Shown here: piece after piece, positions 28,776-38,104 of the stretch
Numbering within the stretch: the stretch's first letter is position 1
Layout: each line of letters begins with the position of its first letter
Assembly (NCBI GenBank): GCA_963678205.1
Contig: OY782760.1
Coordinates: 2,418,001 to 2,482,000, forward strand
DNA from: G963556115 sp963678205
Lineage (GTDB): Bacteria > Planctomycetota > SZUA-567
Length of the DNA stretch: 64,000 bases
Reading direction: 5' to 3'
Made by a program: the position numbers and the translations under genes
Notes under the pieces: generated by a model
What the model was told of the DNA's origin: nothing
The model's input: the letters and a program-made list of their open reading frames with translations, nothing else
Databases searched by the model: none

Positions 28776-29345
28776 TTATTTAAAATAATTTGTAAAATTA
28801 ATTTCAGGGTTATTGTTCATTTCAGAATATACTCTATACTCCTGCTGGTGTTTCTGAATTTTCTTTTCATATTGTTTATTTTCTACTTGTTCTTCTCTAA
28901 TCTTTTTTAATTTCTCAAAATAACTCAAAGAGTAAGTATCTTTTTTTTCCCTAAAACTATTTATATCGTTTTTTTCAAATTCACATTGACAACTAACGCC
29001 ACCATTTTCATCAACTAAGAAGCTTACTTTTGATACTCGAGTACCACTTGGTAGGCGGTCATGAGTACTAAGATATTGCGGAAATGATTTAGCCAAACCC
29101 ATTAACCTATCTAAATTTTCTGCGGCTTTCTGATCTTTAAGCGATTTTTCAATATATTTTGGAGATACATTCAACGTTGTCGTGCCATTATTACTAAATA
29201 AGTATGAGTCGCTCATATTCAAATTAACATCAGGATATTTTTTACAGAAAGAATTAAAGCATTTATTTTTTGAAATAGGTTTTGCGGATATATTGTTTAA
29301 TACAGGACTATGCATGTCATGATTTTTCATCGTACTTATCTGCAT
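28776..29345 (-). CDS. Hypothetical protein, 189 residues (possibly DUF6033-like)
   Basis: Not confidently recognised. The central part (about residues 60-125) has the pattern NVSPKYIEKSLKDQKAAENL, followed by VSFLVDENGGVSCQCEF. It resembles from memory the DUF6033 type, where ISPK-x2-E-K-x4-P-E-A-A is followed by a xDENG strand. The C-terminus (130-180) is a highly charged predicted coiled coil rich in K, E and Q. No signal peptide or membrane segment. ATG with AAGGAG 10 nt upstream gives a good start. It stands alone between the chemoreceptor and a PAS kinase. Function unknown. Confidence 0.6.
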   Translation of the reverse strand: MQISTMKNHDMHSPVLNNISAKPISKNKCFNSFCKKYPDVNLNMSDSYLFSNNGTTTLNVSPKYIEKSLKDQKAAENLDRLMGLAKSFPQYLSTHDRLPSGTRVSKVSFLVDENGGVSCQCEFEKNDINSFREKKDTYSLSYFEKLKKIREEQVENKQYEKKIQKHQQEYRVYSEMNNNPEINFTNYFK

Positions 29346-29545
29346 AATAATTACTCCTTAATATATAGGTTAAAAAATTACTAATATTAATTATCGGCAC
29401 CATATATTAATTATTTAAAAAAACAAACATAATCTCATAAACAAACCAACAGCAAACCATTTAACCTTTATTATAAAACATATTATAAGCATCAAAAATA
29501 ATTCTAAAATTTAAAAAAAGTAGTAACAGATTGGATTTAAATTAA

Positions 29546-30697
29546 CTATTCAGTTTCATCGGTTTTTTGCTTTTGTGCAATAGTAAAGCTAAATGTTGTA
29601 CCGTCATTCTCAGATGTTGTAAATTCAATCTTCCCCCCCAATATTTTCTCACCAAAGAGTTTCATTGAATACGTTCCCAACCCCCTACCAAGACTTCCTT
29701 TGGTACTAAAATTTCTTTGGAATACCCTTTGGACATCTTCTTCAGGAATTGTCGCAAGATTATGAATATTAAATGTCACAGTTGTATCACTATTAATACT
29801 ATACCACAGCTTAACTTTCTCTCCATAATCTGTTGCTTCAAGTGCATTTATAGCCATATTTGTAAGAACTCGCATTACTATTGCAAGATCACTAATGATA
29901 TTTATGTCTTGAGTATGGTTATCTTCAATTACAAACAACTTTCCGCCACAAGAATTGTGTAGAGATATTATGTTATTAACCTGTTCCAGCAGTTTCCTGA
30001 CATTTATCTCACTTAACTGAAGCTGATAAATCCCTTGCATACTCTTGGATAAACACTGTTGCATTTCGATCTCTTTCCTGAGTCTATAACAAGAGTTCTT
30101 TATAATACCAAGCATTTCCTGTTGACTCTCCTCGTGTGTAGCTAAATCTACCGCAACATTGAGACTGGTAAGAATATTGTTAATATCATGAAAGAAAACA
30201 CGTTCAATTACAGAAAGCTCCTGTTCTCTGGTTATATCTCTAAGAAATACCAATACGAATTTATACTGCTCAATCTCAACATATCTGGTCTTAACATTAA
30301 ACATCAAATCAGTGACAACTCCATTATCCTTACTTTTAATAATGCAGTTTGATTCAAAAGACTCTTTATTATTTAATGTTGAGGCCATGGCAATTGCGGC
30401 CCCACAAGTTGTGCAGGCAATAGTGGTGCCGCAACCATTTGGATATGCATGAGCAAATTCACATTTAATAACCTCACCAAGCCTATAACCCACAAGTGAA
30501 TCTACCTCTTTAACATCCAAAGCTTTTAAAAAAGCCCTATTAATTGCAATAAGTTGACGTTTATCATTTAAAACAGCAAAAAGCCCACATGCAGTAGTAA
30601 GTAAAGCATCTATTAGTTGATTACTACTTATAAGGTTAATCTCTTTTTCTAATTCTTCAGGGTTAGCTTTTTTTGATGTTGCAAAATAAGTATCCAT
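29546..30697 (-). CDS. PAS-domain sensor histidine kinase with a Cys-rich PAS
   Basis: A 383-residue soluble kinase. The PAS domain (about 25-155) contains a cysteine cluster: CEFAH, then NGCGTT, then CTTCG (about residues 80-98). It could bind a metal, haem or Fe-S centre, or act as a thiol redox switch. The H-box is VFFHDINNILTSL (His about 169), a HisKA variant seen with HDINN instead of HEIRTP. The HATPase_c has N in MAINALEA and G-boxes FSTKGSLGRGLGTYS. There is no receiver or HPt, so an external response regulator is needed; none is adjacent. Confidence 0.88.
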   Translation of the reverse strand: MDTYFATSKKANPEELEKEINLISSNQLIDALLTTACGLFAVLNDKRQLIAINRAFLKALDVKEVDSLVGYRLGEVIKCEFAHAYPNGCGTTIACTTCGAAIAMASTLNNKESFESNCIIKSKDNGVVTDLMFNVKTRYVEIEQYKFVLVFLRDITREQELSVIERVFFHDINNILTSLNVAVDLATHEESQQEMLGIIKNSCYRLRKEIEMQQCLSKSMQGIYQLQLSEINVRKLLEQVNNIISLHNSCGGKLFVIEDNHTQDINIISDLAIVMRVLTNMAINALEATDYGEKVKLWYSINSDTTVTFNIHNLATIPEEDVQRVFQRNFSTKGSLGRGLGTYSMKLFGEKILGGKIEFTTSENDGTTFSFTIAQKQKTDETE

Positions 30698-31017
30698 ATT
30701 CAGCCTTTATCATATCATTGAAATTACAAGAAATACTTATAATATTTTAATACCAATATCAAATACTTTCAACTTAATTTAAGCAGTAAAAATATTAATT
30801 TCTTTACTCTAGTTTACTATTGATATCAGTTATAGTAAAAACCTAATATAAGCAATTATATTTGGTGAACAAATAATCACTAGCAATGACAGCTGCATTT
30901 ACATTTATTTATAATAATCAAGCAACCACTTGTTCTTTCCTTGCCTATTACGCGACATTAAGTCAACCATTCTTTCCAAACTCTCACTAACTTGCCTATT
31001 CATTGCGATGGCAATAA
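30698..31017. other. Intergenic region at the island edge, one tiny open frame
   Basis: About 320 nt. A minus-strand open frame at 30905-31003 (32 codons from ATG, ending KNKWLLDYYK) has coding-like composition but no family I know and no ribosome site I trust. It may be the end of a lost gene of the tRNA-Leu island. Confidence 0.3.
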
Positions 31018-31370
31018 TCTTCACAATTACTTATCCAAGGAGCAGATCTTTCTGCTTGTTGCTTTAATGCAAATTATAAAGCGACACATTATCAACTAAT
31101 AGGATTTGGTAACGTAACAGCGAAGGCAGATAGTTACTATGGATATATTTTAATACCATTACAAGTATTACTGGGATATATTACTCTTGGTGCTCTAATA
31201 ACTCGCCTTAGAATTTTATTTACATCTCTAGGGCAAACAATAACCTCGAAAATATATATTAAATCATTAAAAAAACCTTTAAAAAAACTGAAGAATTTGG
31301 TTTAATACTTCCTGACAATGGTCGAGAAGATATATCAAATTCAAAACAATCCAAAGACAAAAAAGAATAA
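31018..31370 (+). pseudogene. Broken pentapeptide-repeat/K+-channel gene (paralogue of 9210-11147)
   Basis: An open stretch 31018-31305 without a start codon reads a pentapeptide-like piece (IQGADLSACCF). It then jumps straight to the pore filter remnant IGFGNVTA and TM2 (ILIPLQVLLGYITLGALITRL), closely matching the C-terminus of the intact channel at 9210-11147. A shift in the A-rich stretch near 31280 then continues the tail (EEFGLILPDNGRED) to a stop at 31368-31370. TM1 and most repeats are missing, so this is a decayed, internally deleted copy. Confidence 0.75.
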
Positions 31371-31389
31371 TGACTTTTATAATATAAAA

Positions 31390-31539
31390 CTACAACCTAT
31401 CAAGATCAGTGTCCCTCAGATCTTTTAGGGTAAACCAAGTATAATATCTCTTACAGATCGTTGGTGAGTGCCCTGCCCACATAGAGATTTTGTCATGAGA
31501 TATCCCTGATTGAGCAAGCAGGGTACAGAAGGTGTTTTT
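31390..31539 (-). pseudogene. Tyrosine integrase C-terminal remnant, copy 1
   Basis: The minus strand encodes about 50 residues matching the C-terminal end of a tyrosine recombinase: TFCTLLAQSGIS, DKISMWAGHSPTICKRYY with the nucleophile Tyr, ending DTDLDRL. It is closely similar to 32633-32785. The upstream catalytic residues are absent and the expected RHT has become KNT. Only the 3' end of the gene survives. Confidence 0.8.
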
Positions 31540-31643
31540 GGATGATATATTAATATGTTAGCAATTGTTAATAAATATAAAGCGCTTTGCTTTGTTTCTG
31601 TCTTTTATGTTAAAAGTGGAGCTAGATTAATGAGAGGATACTT

Positions 31644-32597
31644 ATGCCCGACAAAAATGTTTCTGCTGTACCTGAATATGGGAATGTTTTCTATTGGCTG
31701 TCTAGAGTTGAGTCAATAACAAAACCTGTCGATGTTTTTTATGTATATCCGACTATATATGTTGATGCAATACCAGAAAATATGGATATTGCCAGTAAGA
31801 ATTTACGCGATAATGCCAAAGGACTGTTGAAGTCGCAAGGCGGAGTGTATTCATCCTATGCCAATATTTTTGCTCCATTTTACAGGCAGCAATCTGCTGC
31901 TACTCAAAGCATGGAGGTAAATAATGGCGGTCGAGATGGCTTTAATGATCCTATTTTTAGAGTAGCTTACTCTGATGTTGAGTCTGCTTTTGATTATTAC
32001 CTGCGGCATCTCAATTCAGATCGCCCATTTATACTTGCGGGGCATAGTCAGGGATCTATGGTAATTATTGAATTAATGCGTCGACGTCTAGGTGATTCTG
32101 AGCTTCTGAAACGCTTTATTGCTGCTTATGCTATAGGTTATACCGTCAAGAAAAGTGATCTGCAGCAATACCCTCAAATGCGGCTTGCTCAAGGAGAGAC
32201 TGATACGGGAGTAATTATAACCTATAATACTCAAGGTCCTACAGCCAAAGGCTCTCCTGTTTTGTTGTCAGATGCAGTAGCTATAAACCCACTTAACTGG
32301 AGAACAGATGCTATGCCTGCTAGTTCTGAAAAAAATATTAAGGCAATATTTTTTAATGATGTAACTGGAGAAATAGTAGAGCAGATTTCACATTTTTGCG
32401 GTGCCTGTATTGATATTAATACAGGTGCTTTGATCGTTACTGATATGCAACAGCCAAAGAATGTTGATTTGATTAATATGGGCCGGTGGCCTAAAGAAGT
32501 ATATCACCGTTTTGATTATGCCTTTTTTTATAGTAATCTAAAAGCAAATGTAAAAAAAAGAATTGACGTTTATTTAGCACAAAAAAAATCTAAATAA
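31644..32597 (+). CDS. DUF3089-type alpha/beta-hydrolase
   Basis: A 317-residue protein matching the DUF3089 lipase-like family. It has the N-terminal VDVFYVYPTIYVD segment and the nucleophile elbow GHSQGSM (Ser about 134), with a later Asp and His (INTGALIVTD, VYHRFDYAFFY) as possible acid and base. No signal peptide is visible from this start (ATG with AGAGGA 7 nt upstream). It lies between two integrase remnants on an otherwise decayed island and its base composition is somewhat less AT-rich than its surroundings, so transfer is likely. Substrate unknown; an esterase is the best guess. Confidence 0.85.
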   Translation: MPDKNVSAVPEYGNVFYWLSRVESITKPVDVFYVYPTIYVDAIPENMDIASKNLRDNAKGLLKSQGGVYSSYANIFAPFYRQQSAATQSMEVNNGGRDGFNDPIFRVAYSDVESAFDYYLRHLNSDRPFILAGHSQGSMVIIELMRRRLGDSELLKRFIAAYAIGYTVKKSDLQQYPQMRLAQGETDTGVIITYNTQGPTAKGSPVLLSDAVAINPLNWRTDAMPASSEKNIKAIFFNDVTGEIVEQISHFCGACIDINTGALIVTDMQQPKNVDLINMGRWPKEVYHRFDYAFFYSNLKANVKKRIDVYLAQKKSK

Positions 32598-32632
32598 AAT
32601 AGGTCGGAAAAATTCATGAATTAATGCAAAAC

Positions 32633-33681
32633 TTAAAGCCTATCAATATCCGTATCTCTCTGATCCTTTGGAATAAACCAAGCATAATACTGCTTACAGA
32701 TCGTTGGTGAGTGCCTTGCCCACATCGAAATCTTATCAAGAGACACCCCAGATTGAGCTAGTAGCGTACAGAAAGTGTGTCGGAATGGATTCGATCCGAT
32801 ACACTTTGGGGGTGATATCAGGATCACACTGAGCTCGTAGATAGTCAATGAGCTACCTAGAAGCGCCCACAAAGGTACTATCAGACTCAATTGGCCCTCC
32901 CCCGGACTCTCTTTACAGTACTTCTGAAGCTTCTCAAGCAGTGACGCAGCGAGCGGTATCGTTCTTGTTGTCCCACTCTTACTCTAAACGATTATAATCT
33001 CAATATTGAAGTTTATATCAGCCCACCGTAGCGAAAAAGCTTCAGATCTCCTCATTCCGGTATACAGACAGATCCACACCGCCAACCCATACTTATTAGT
33101 CAGCGCTTTTTCCAGGACAACTTACCTTTCAGATCTTAATAGATAGTGAATATCTGAGTTAATTTTCACAGCTCGAAGCTTCTTAATATCCACAAACGGA
33201 TTGAGCGTCCAAAAATGGGTAGCAACCGCCCAATTATAAAACGTCTTAATTATAAGCACTTTCTTATTTCTAGTAGATATAGATTGTTCTTAGCCAACCT
33301 TAGAAATATACTTTTGTGCTTCAGATACCGTTATCTCTTGTAGAGCGCCAATTTTATTGAGATCATTTTAGAGAACCGACCCCAACCCTTAGTTACTTCA
33401 CCTGTGATCACCTCGACGTACTCTTTAACAATAGACAGACCATCACTACTTTTGCTGATGAGATGAGATTTAAAGAATTTCTGCACTGAGGATTTTTTTA
33501 ATAGTTCTGGTGACCACGGTTGACTTCCAGACATTGCAAACTTGATCTTGGCTATTGCCAATGTTGCTTCAAGTTTATTAGGAAAAATTATAACATACGG
33601 GGTTTGCTCTACTCACTACTTTACACAGTAGGAATCTCTATCCTTATATATCTTGATATTTGGAAGCTTATTTATCGCCAT
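32633..33681 (-). pseudogene. Tyrosine integrase pseudogene, copy 2
   Basis: The gene can be traced from ATG at 33679-33681 (MAINKLPNIKIYKDRDSY) through several frames. The central piece contains box I (TGMRRSEAFSLRWADI). The 3' piece carries RHTF, WARHSPTICKQYY and the ending DTDIDRL. In-frame stops after the first 21 codons and inside the catalytic domain, plus frame changes, make it non-functional. Its 5' end faces the tRNA-Leu gene about 135 bp away, indicating a former integration at that tRNA. Confidence 0.88.
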
Positions 33682-33778
33682 TTCTCACCATAATACCCCA
33701 TAACTAACCATTATTCATCCGCACCACTCGTCCGCAAGCCTTATAACAGCCCTATCAAAACTATCAACACAAATAAAA

Positions 33779-33811
33779 AAAGGATTGTAAGTCATTGACT
33801 TACAATCCTTT
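33779..33811 (-). terminator. Terminator of tRNA-Leu
   Basis: Perfect 15-bp arms 33779-33793 and 33797-33811 around a 3-nt loop. The A run at 33774-33781 becomes the T tail on the minus strand, directly after the tRNA. Confidence 0.85.
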
Positions 33812-33816
33812 AAATT

Positions 33817-33902
33817 TGGTGCGGAAGAGAGGATTTGAACCTCCACGAGTGTTACCTCACTTGGCCCTCAACCAAGCGCGTCTGCCGTTCCGCCACTTCC
33901 GC
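33817..33902 (-). tRNA. tRNA-Leu (anticodon GAG)
   Basis: An 86-nt class II tRNA: acceptor GCGGAAG/CTTCCGC, anticodon loop TTGAGGG giving GAG, a long variable arm (TGAGGTAACACTCGT) and T-loop TTCAAAT. It ends with discriminator A and an encoded CCA. The integrase pseudogene lies on its 3' side, so this is the probable attachment gene of the decayed island. Confidence 0.96.
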
Positions 33903-33995
33903 AGTTGAGATTTAAAATAATACTGATTACTGAGAAAATGTCAATACTCAATTAACCAAATATAAGATTTTTATCACATTATAATTACAAAAAAG

Positions 33996-34025
33996 AGAAC
34001 TATACAAGCAAGCCTGTATAGTTCT
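33996..34025 (-). terminator. Terminator of flgM
   Basis: Perfect 11-bp arms 33996-34006 and 34015-34025 around an 8-nt loop. On the minus strand they are followed by CTTTTTTG. It lies 39 nt past the flgM stop codon. Confidence 0.8.
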
Positions 34026-34064
34026 TTTAGAAAGAACAAAAGCACGTCATGTCATCACCCTCAA

Positions 34065-34379
34065 TTAAATTAACCCTTGATTAATCATTTTAGCAATACT
34101 GTTCTTAACATTAGCAGGAGTTAGAAGTGAGCCGCTGTCAATCTTTTCAAGGATTGCTTGAATTTTTTCTTCTCTAGGATCAGGAATTTCGCTAAGTTTA
34201 TCAACCGCATCGTCACGCATTTTATACATACGAGCAGTATCAGAAACTTGCGCTGTATCTTTGCCTGGAGTCCTAGGAGTACGACTCTCATCACGCTCAG
34301 TCTTTTTACGAGTATTGTCGTCCTTTTGAACTGTCCGGCGAATGCTCTCAAACTCGCCCATTCCTTGTATAGAACTCAT
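34065..34379 (-). CDS. flgM: Anti-sigma-28 factor FlgM
   Basis: A 104-residue protein with a disordered, charged N-terminus (KKTERDESRTPRTPGKD) and the FlgM C-terminal core. The core has VSDTARMYKM, the conserved PDPREEKIQ and I-x2-G-x-L-x3-ANVKNSIAKMI. FlgM holds sigma-28 inactive until the flagellar hook is finished. I start at ATG 34377-34379, which has GGTGG 5-8 nt upstream; a GTG six codons earlier is less likely. It is alone here, without flagellar structural genes, and ends at a terminator. Confidence 0.82.
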   Translation of the reverse strand: MSSIQGMGEFESIRRTVQKDDNTRKKTERDESRTPRTPGKDTAQVSDTARMYKMRDDAVDKLSEIPDPREEKIQAILEKIDSGSLLTPANVKNSIAKMINQGLI

Positions 34380-34798
34380 AAACCACCTACCTTTCACACA
34401 GCCGATCCCTGCGCATCAACAATAAATTAAGTGCAATTCCCAAAGCATCTTAATTTTTATAATTTAACCTGTAATGAAAAGAAACAATCTTTATACAGTT
34501 TAAACTTTTTACAACTTGTACAACATACATAAGTAAAAAATGCAAAAACCAGATCAAATAACTAATCCAAATATAAAATTAACAGAGTCATTATATCTTA
34601 TTTACTGTCAATCTTGATGTTACATTTTAATTAACGGTATAAAAAAAACAAACTTTAGAATTAAATTATTTTTTTTAGCAACAATACATAAACGTAATCA
34701 CTTAAAGACAAATAACTTACAAGAAATAATCCAAAAAACCAAATATTTTTTCATATTTTTATAAAAATTTATGCAAGAAAATCTTCCAAGTTATCAGC
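34380..34798. other. Intergenic region upstream of flgM, nothing recognised
   Basis: About 420 nt of AT-rich sequence between folC and flgM. A flagellar-type or housekeeping promoter for flgM should lie here. I see no gene or convincing box. Confidence 0.4.
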
Positions 34799-36157
34799 TT
34801 ATTCTCCTGCATAATCTAAAAATTGTCCCACAGTTTTACAAAATTCCCTTGTATCACCAACCAGATACATACTACCACAAACGACAACAAGCCCTTCATT
34901 ACCAGAAATATGCATAGCCAGATCTACTGCACTAAGTGGATTGTCTTTTACATCCTGAGTAAGGTTTGGATATAATTCAAGTGCTATTTCAGCAAGTTTA
35001 TTCGGCGAAACATGCCTCTCGCTATTATTAGTAGTAAACACAACACTATCAAATAATGGAATAAGAATTCTAAGCATAGCCCTGGCATCCTTATCTTCAT
35101 TAGCACTGAAAACTAAGATTTTAGGCTTTATTGCATCAAAGTACTTCTCAAGACACTCTGAAAGTGCCCACACGCTCGCAGGATTATGCGATGAGTCCAA
35201 TATAATCCAAGGCAAGGAACTTACGACCTCTACCCTACCAGGAATATTCAAATCAAGCCATGCATCCACCATAATTGTTGGCTGAATTGCCGTTTCTAAA
35301 AACTCTTCAACCATAGCAACAGCTACCGCAGCATTATCAAGTTGATGATCACCAATTAAAGGCAAATTAACATTTTCATAAGTAGCTCTGGAAGTTTTAA
35401 TTCTAATTTTTTGGGAAACAAATTTACTGAAATCATATGAAACACATTCCGCACTGAAATCAAAACCTAACTTTATTTCCTTAGATTCTTTTTCAACAGC
35501 AAAATTATCAATAACAGTCATAACGCTATCTTCCTGCCTACCGACAACAACAGGTGTATCATGCCTTATAATACAAGATTTTTCATATGCTATTTCGTCA
35601 AGAGTTTCACCAAGTATAGCTGAATGATCATGACTTATTGGAGTTATAGCAGAAACAACAACCGGAAGAGTAGGTACATTAGTCGCATCAAGACGGCCAC
35701 CTAGCCCAACCTCTAAAACCGCAACGTCAACAGGTTTTCTTGAAAAAGCAAGCATTGCGATAGCAGTCAAAGCTTCAAAATATGTTGGTCTATCATCATC
35801 TTCCATAATAGATGCAGCTTTATGAACAAGCTCAAAACATAAGGCAAATTCATTTTCATCAATAAACCTACCATCAATCTGTATACGTTCACGTAACTCT
35901 ATGATATGAGGAGATGTATATAGTCCACACTTCAAACCTATTCTTTTAAGAATAGCGGTTGTTAAATGCGCTGTTGACCCTTTACCTTTTGTCCCGGCAA
36001 TATGAAATGCTACAAAGTTATTCTGAGGATTACCAAGAACATCAAGTAACCGTACCATCCTTCTCGTACCAAAGTTATCACTATTACTTAAATATTTACT
36101 TGATCTCTCGTAATTTATATAACTTTTAAGAAGCTTTAGGGCTTCATCATACAACAT
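34799..36157 (-). CDS. folC: Folylpolyglutamate synthase / dihydrofolate synthase
   Basis: A 452-residue Mur-ligase-family enzyme. The ATP P-loop is HIAGTKGKGSTAH (about residue 55), folate-site pattern GLYTSPHIIELRERIQIDG, EVGLGGRLDATN, and C-terminal LDSSHNPASVWAL. It adds glutamate to dihydropteroate and/or folates in the cytoplasm. Length is normal. It sits downstream of the nif3-like gene (188-nt gap) in a run of same-strand housekeeping genes. Confidence 0.93.
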   Translation of the reverse strand: MLYDEALKLLKSYINYERSSKYLSNSDNFGTRRMVRLLDVLGNPQNNFVAFHIAGTKGKGSTAHLTTAILKRIGLKCGLYTSPHIIELRERIQIDGRFIDENEFALCFELVHKAASIMEDDDRPTYFEALTAIAMLAFSRKPVDVAVLEVGLGGRLDATNVPTLPVVVSAITPISHDHSAILGETLDEIAYEKSCIIRHDTPVVVGRQEDSVMTVIDNFAVEKESKEIKLGFDFSAECVSYDFSKFVSQKIRIKTSRATYENVNLPLIGDHQLDNAAVAVAMVEEFLETAIQPTIMVDAWLDLNIPGRVEVVSSLPWIILDSSHNPASVWALSECLEKYFDAIKPKILVFSANEDKDARAMLRILIPLFDSVVFTTNNSERHVSPNKLAEIALELYPNLTQDVKDNPLSAVDLAMHISGNEGLVVVCGSMYLVGDTREFCKTVGQFLDYAGE

Positions 36158-36345
36158 ATAACATACATCCTGACTAGTAATATAAAAAACATACTATAAT
36201 TTTAAACAAATATAAATTATTATACTAACAATTTCATGCTATTAAAAGATAAAAGTAAAACAGAATAAGAAAAACTTAAAATTTTACGAAATCTTATAAA
36301 ATGCGAATAATGTAACCATATCAGGATTATGCCTATAAACCAAAT

Positions 36346-37443
36346 CTAAACACTTACAAAATCAGGCGAAAATCTTGGTGCAACTTCTATGTCAATATTT
36401 TCAATACTATATTCTAGATTATACTTCAGGCTATTAAGAGCAATTTCTTCACAAGGACAATGTCCTAAAACAATTGCAGAAATATTATAATACTCAAGCT
36501 CTTCTGCATAGTGATAACCTAATTCACCACAGACAAGACAATCTGCACCACTTTTTATGACCTTACTGATATCAGCCCCACTTCCACTCCATACAGCCAC
36601 TCGTAATACTGGGCTATCATTACTTTCAAGCACCTGTACAGCTTTACTTGCAGTTTCCTTTTTTAATTTTTTTGCTAAAGCAGTCAAGGAAGTACTACGG
36701 TTTAAATCACCAACTCTTCCCAATCCATATGAATTGAAAGACTGTATTTTAACAAAATCATACGCAGGCTCTTCATACGGATGGACCTGCAGAAGAACTT
36801 TTTCAATCCCTTTTTTCAAGCTCTGTGGCAATACAAGCTCAAGCTTCCACTCTTCCCCTTCATGAAGCTCGCCGATATCACCAATGTACGGCTTTGCTCC
36901 AATTTGTGGTTTGAAATTCATTAAACCAAGAGTTCTATGGCTGCACTCAGAATAATTACCAATCTCCCCTGCGCCAGCTTCACATAATGCTTCACGTAAT
37001 TCTTCAACATGATCTTCATTGACATACACACTTAGTTTTAGAATATCGTCCCTAATTAATGGATCTACAGGTACTCTATAATCAATACCAACAATATCTG
37101 CTAAAATATCATTGATCCCACCAGGAGCTACATCAAAATTCGTATGTGCATTAAAAAGAGCAATATCATTCTTGCAAAGCTTGTAAGCAATATTACCCAA
37201 GAAAGTATCACGGCAAACACTACTAAGAGGCCTAAAGAATCTAGGATGATGAGTGACAATCATTTGAAATTTATTTTTTACCGCATAATCAATTGTCTTT
37301 TCTGTAGCATCAAGTGCTAGCAAGACTTTTTTAACTTTACTAGACCTACTTCCTGCCTGTAGTCCATTAGTGTCGCTATCATACGCCATCCAGGATGGAG
37401 CGATATACTCCATCATTTTTATAACATCTTCTACATTTGCCAT
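36346..37443 (-). CDS. Nif3-like dinuclear metal-centre protein (YbgI/YqfO family)
   Basis: A 365-residue protein. The N- and C-terminal halves form the NIF3 fold with metal ligands in VTHHPRFFRPL, NAHTNFDVAPGGIND and the C-terminal GHCPCEEIAL. The middle (about 130-235) is the CutA-like insert found in longer members, including VHPYEEPAYDFV. The family is often annotated as GTP cyclohydrolase I type 2, but its reaction is unsettled. A strong AGGAGG stands before the ATG. It follows the phosphoribosyltransferase gene by 22 nt and is probably co-transcribed with it. Confidence 0.88.
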   Translation of the reverse strand: MANVEDVIKMMEYIAPSWMAYDSDTNGLQAGSRSSKVKKVLLALDATEKTIDYAVKNKFQMIVTHHPRFFRPLSSVCRDTFLGNIAYKLCKNDIALFNAHTNFDVAPGGINDILADIVGIDYRVPVDPLIRDDILKLSVYVNEDHVEELREALCEAGAGEIGNYSECSHRTLGLMNFKPQIGAKPYIGDIGELHEGEEWKLELVLPQSLKKGIEKVLLQVHPYEEPAYDFVKIQSFNSYGLGRVGDLNRSTSLTALAKKLKKETASKAVQVLESNDSPVLRVAVWSGSGADISKVIKSGADCLVCGELGYHYAEELEYYNISAIVLGHCPCEEIALNSLKYNLEYSIENIDIEVAPRFSPDFVSV

Positions 37444-37465
37444 GACACCTCCTGGTTATCAACCA

Positions 37466-38038
37466 TTAAACGAGAATTTTAATTATTTTTTCAGGTACTC
37501 CAAAACGTGCCAATTCTTCTTCTGTATCAAGGTCACTTACAGAATGTGGAAACACCACCCACTCATCGCCTTCAAATTCACGGACAAAGAAATCAGGCTT
37601 GATACTTACAGTACTATTCTCTGGTTTATAGTATAAAGTAGCAATTGTGATTAATTCAATCTGAGGAAAGTTTTCTTTTAATGCAGCAATAGTTGCCTCA
37701 ATAGTCTTACCACGATCAAAAATATCATCTACTAGCAAAACACGAGTACCTGCACCAAGCTCATCTTTAACTTCCTCTAGAGAGCCTATCTCTACCTCTC
37801 CAGCAGACCCAATATTATCATAACTTCTGGTACGGAGTGTTGCAAAACCAATTGGCTTTTTCCAATACTTAAGTAAAAACTCCTGAATATAAAACGCAAT
37901 AGGAGCTCCACCTCGCGTAATTCCAATAACTAGATCATATGGAATATCTGTAGAAGTGCAGATATCATAACTAATATTCCAACAATCAAGTCTTTCGTCA
38001 TTAGGTCCAATGAAAACCTTCTTTACCTCAGAACTCAT
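37466..38038 (-). CDS. Purine-type phosphoribosyltransferase
   Basis: A 190-residue type I PRTase fold with IGITRGGAPIAF and the PRPP-binding signature VLLVDDIFDRGKTIEAT (about residues 103-119). It transfers phosphoribose from PRPP to a base; relatives include hypoxanthine and xanthine phosphoribosyltransferases. The exact base specificity is not visible. The C-terminal WVVFPHSVSD segment is common in archaeal/Gpt-like members. The start ATG has GGGA followed by an A run. It lies between ferritin and the nif3-like gene. Confidence 0.85.
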   Translation of the reverse strand: MSSEVKKVFIGPNDERLDCWNISYDICTSTDIPYDLVIGITRGGAPIAFYIQEFLLKYWKKPIGFATLRTRSYDNIGSAGEVEIGSLEEVKDELGAGTRVLLVDDIFDRGKTIEATIAALKENFPQIELITIATLYYKPENSTVSIKPDFFVREFEGDEWVVFPHSVSDLDTEEELARFGVPEKIIKILV

Positions 38039-38061
38039 CTTTTTTTTCCCGCAATTAAAAC

Positions 38062-38080
38062 GGGGCGCATAAAACGCCCC
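38062..38080 (-). terminator. Terminator of ferritin gene
   Basis: GGGGCG (38062-38067) and CGCCCC (38075-38080) form a short GC-only stem with a 7-nt loop, followed on the minus strand by GTTTTAATT. It lies between the ferritin and phosphoribosyltransferase genes. Read-through is possible because the T tail is short. Confidence 0.6.
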
Positions 38081-38104
38081 TGAACAATAAAATAATACAA
38101 ATTA

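Noticed and set aside
30905..31003. 32-codon minus-strand ORF ending KNKWLLDYYK
   Set aside because: Too short, without a convincing ribosome site or recognised family; kept only as a note in the intergenic entry.
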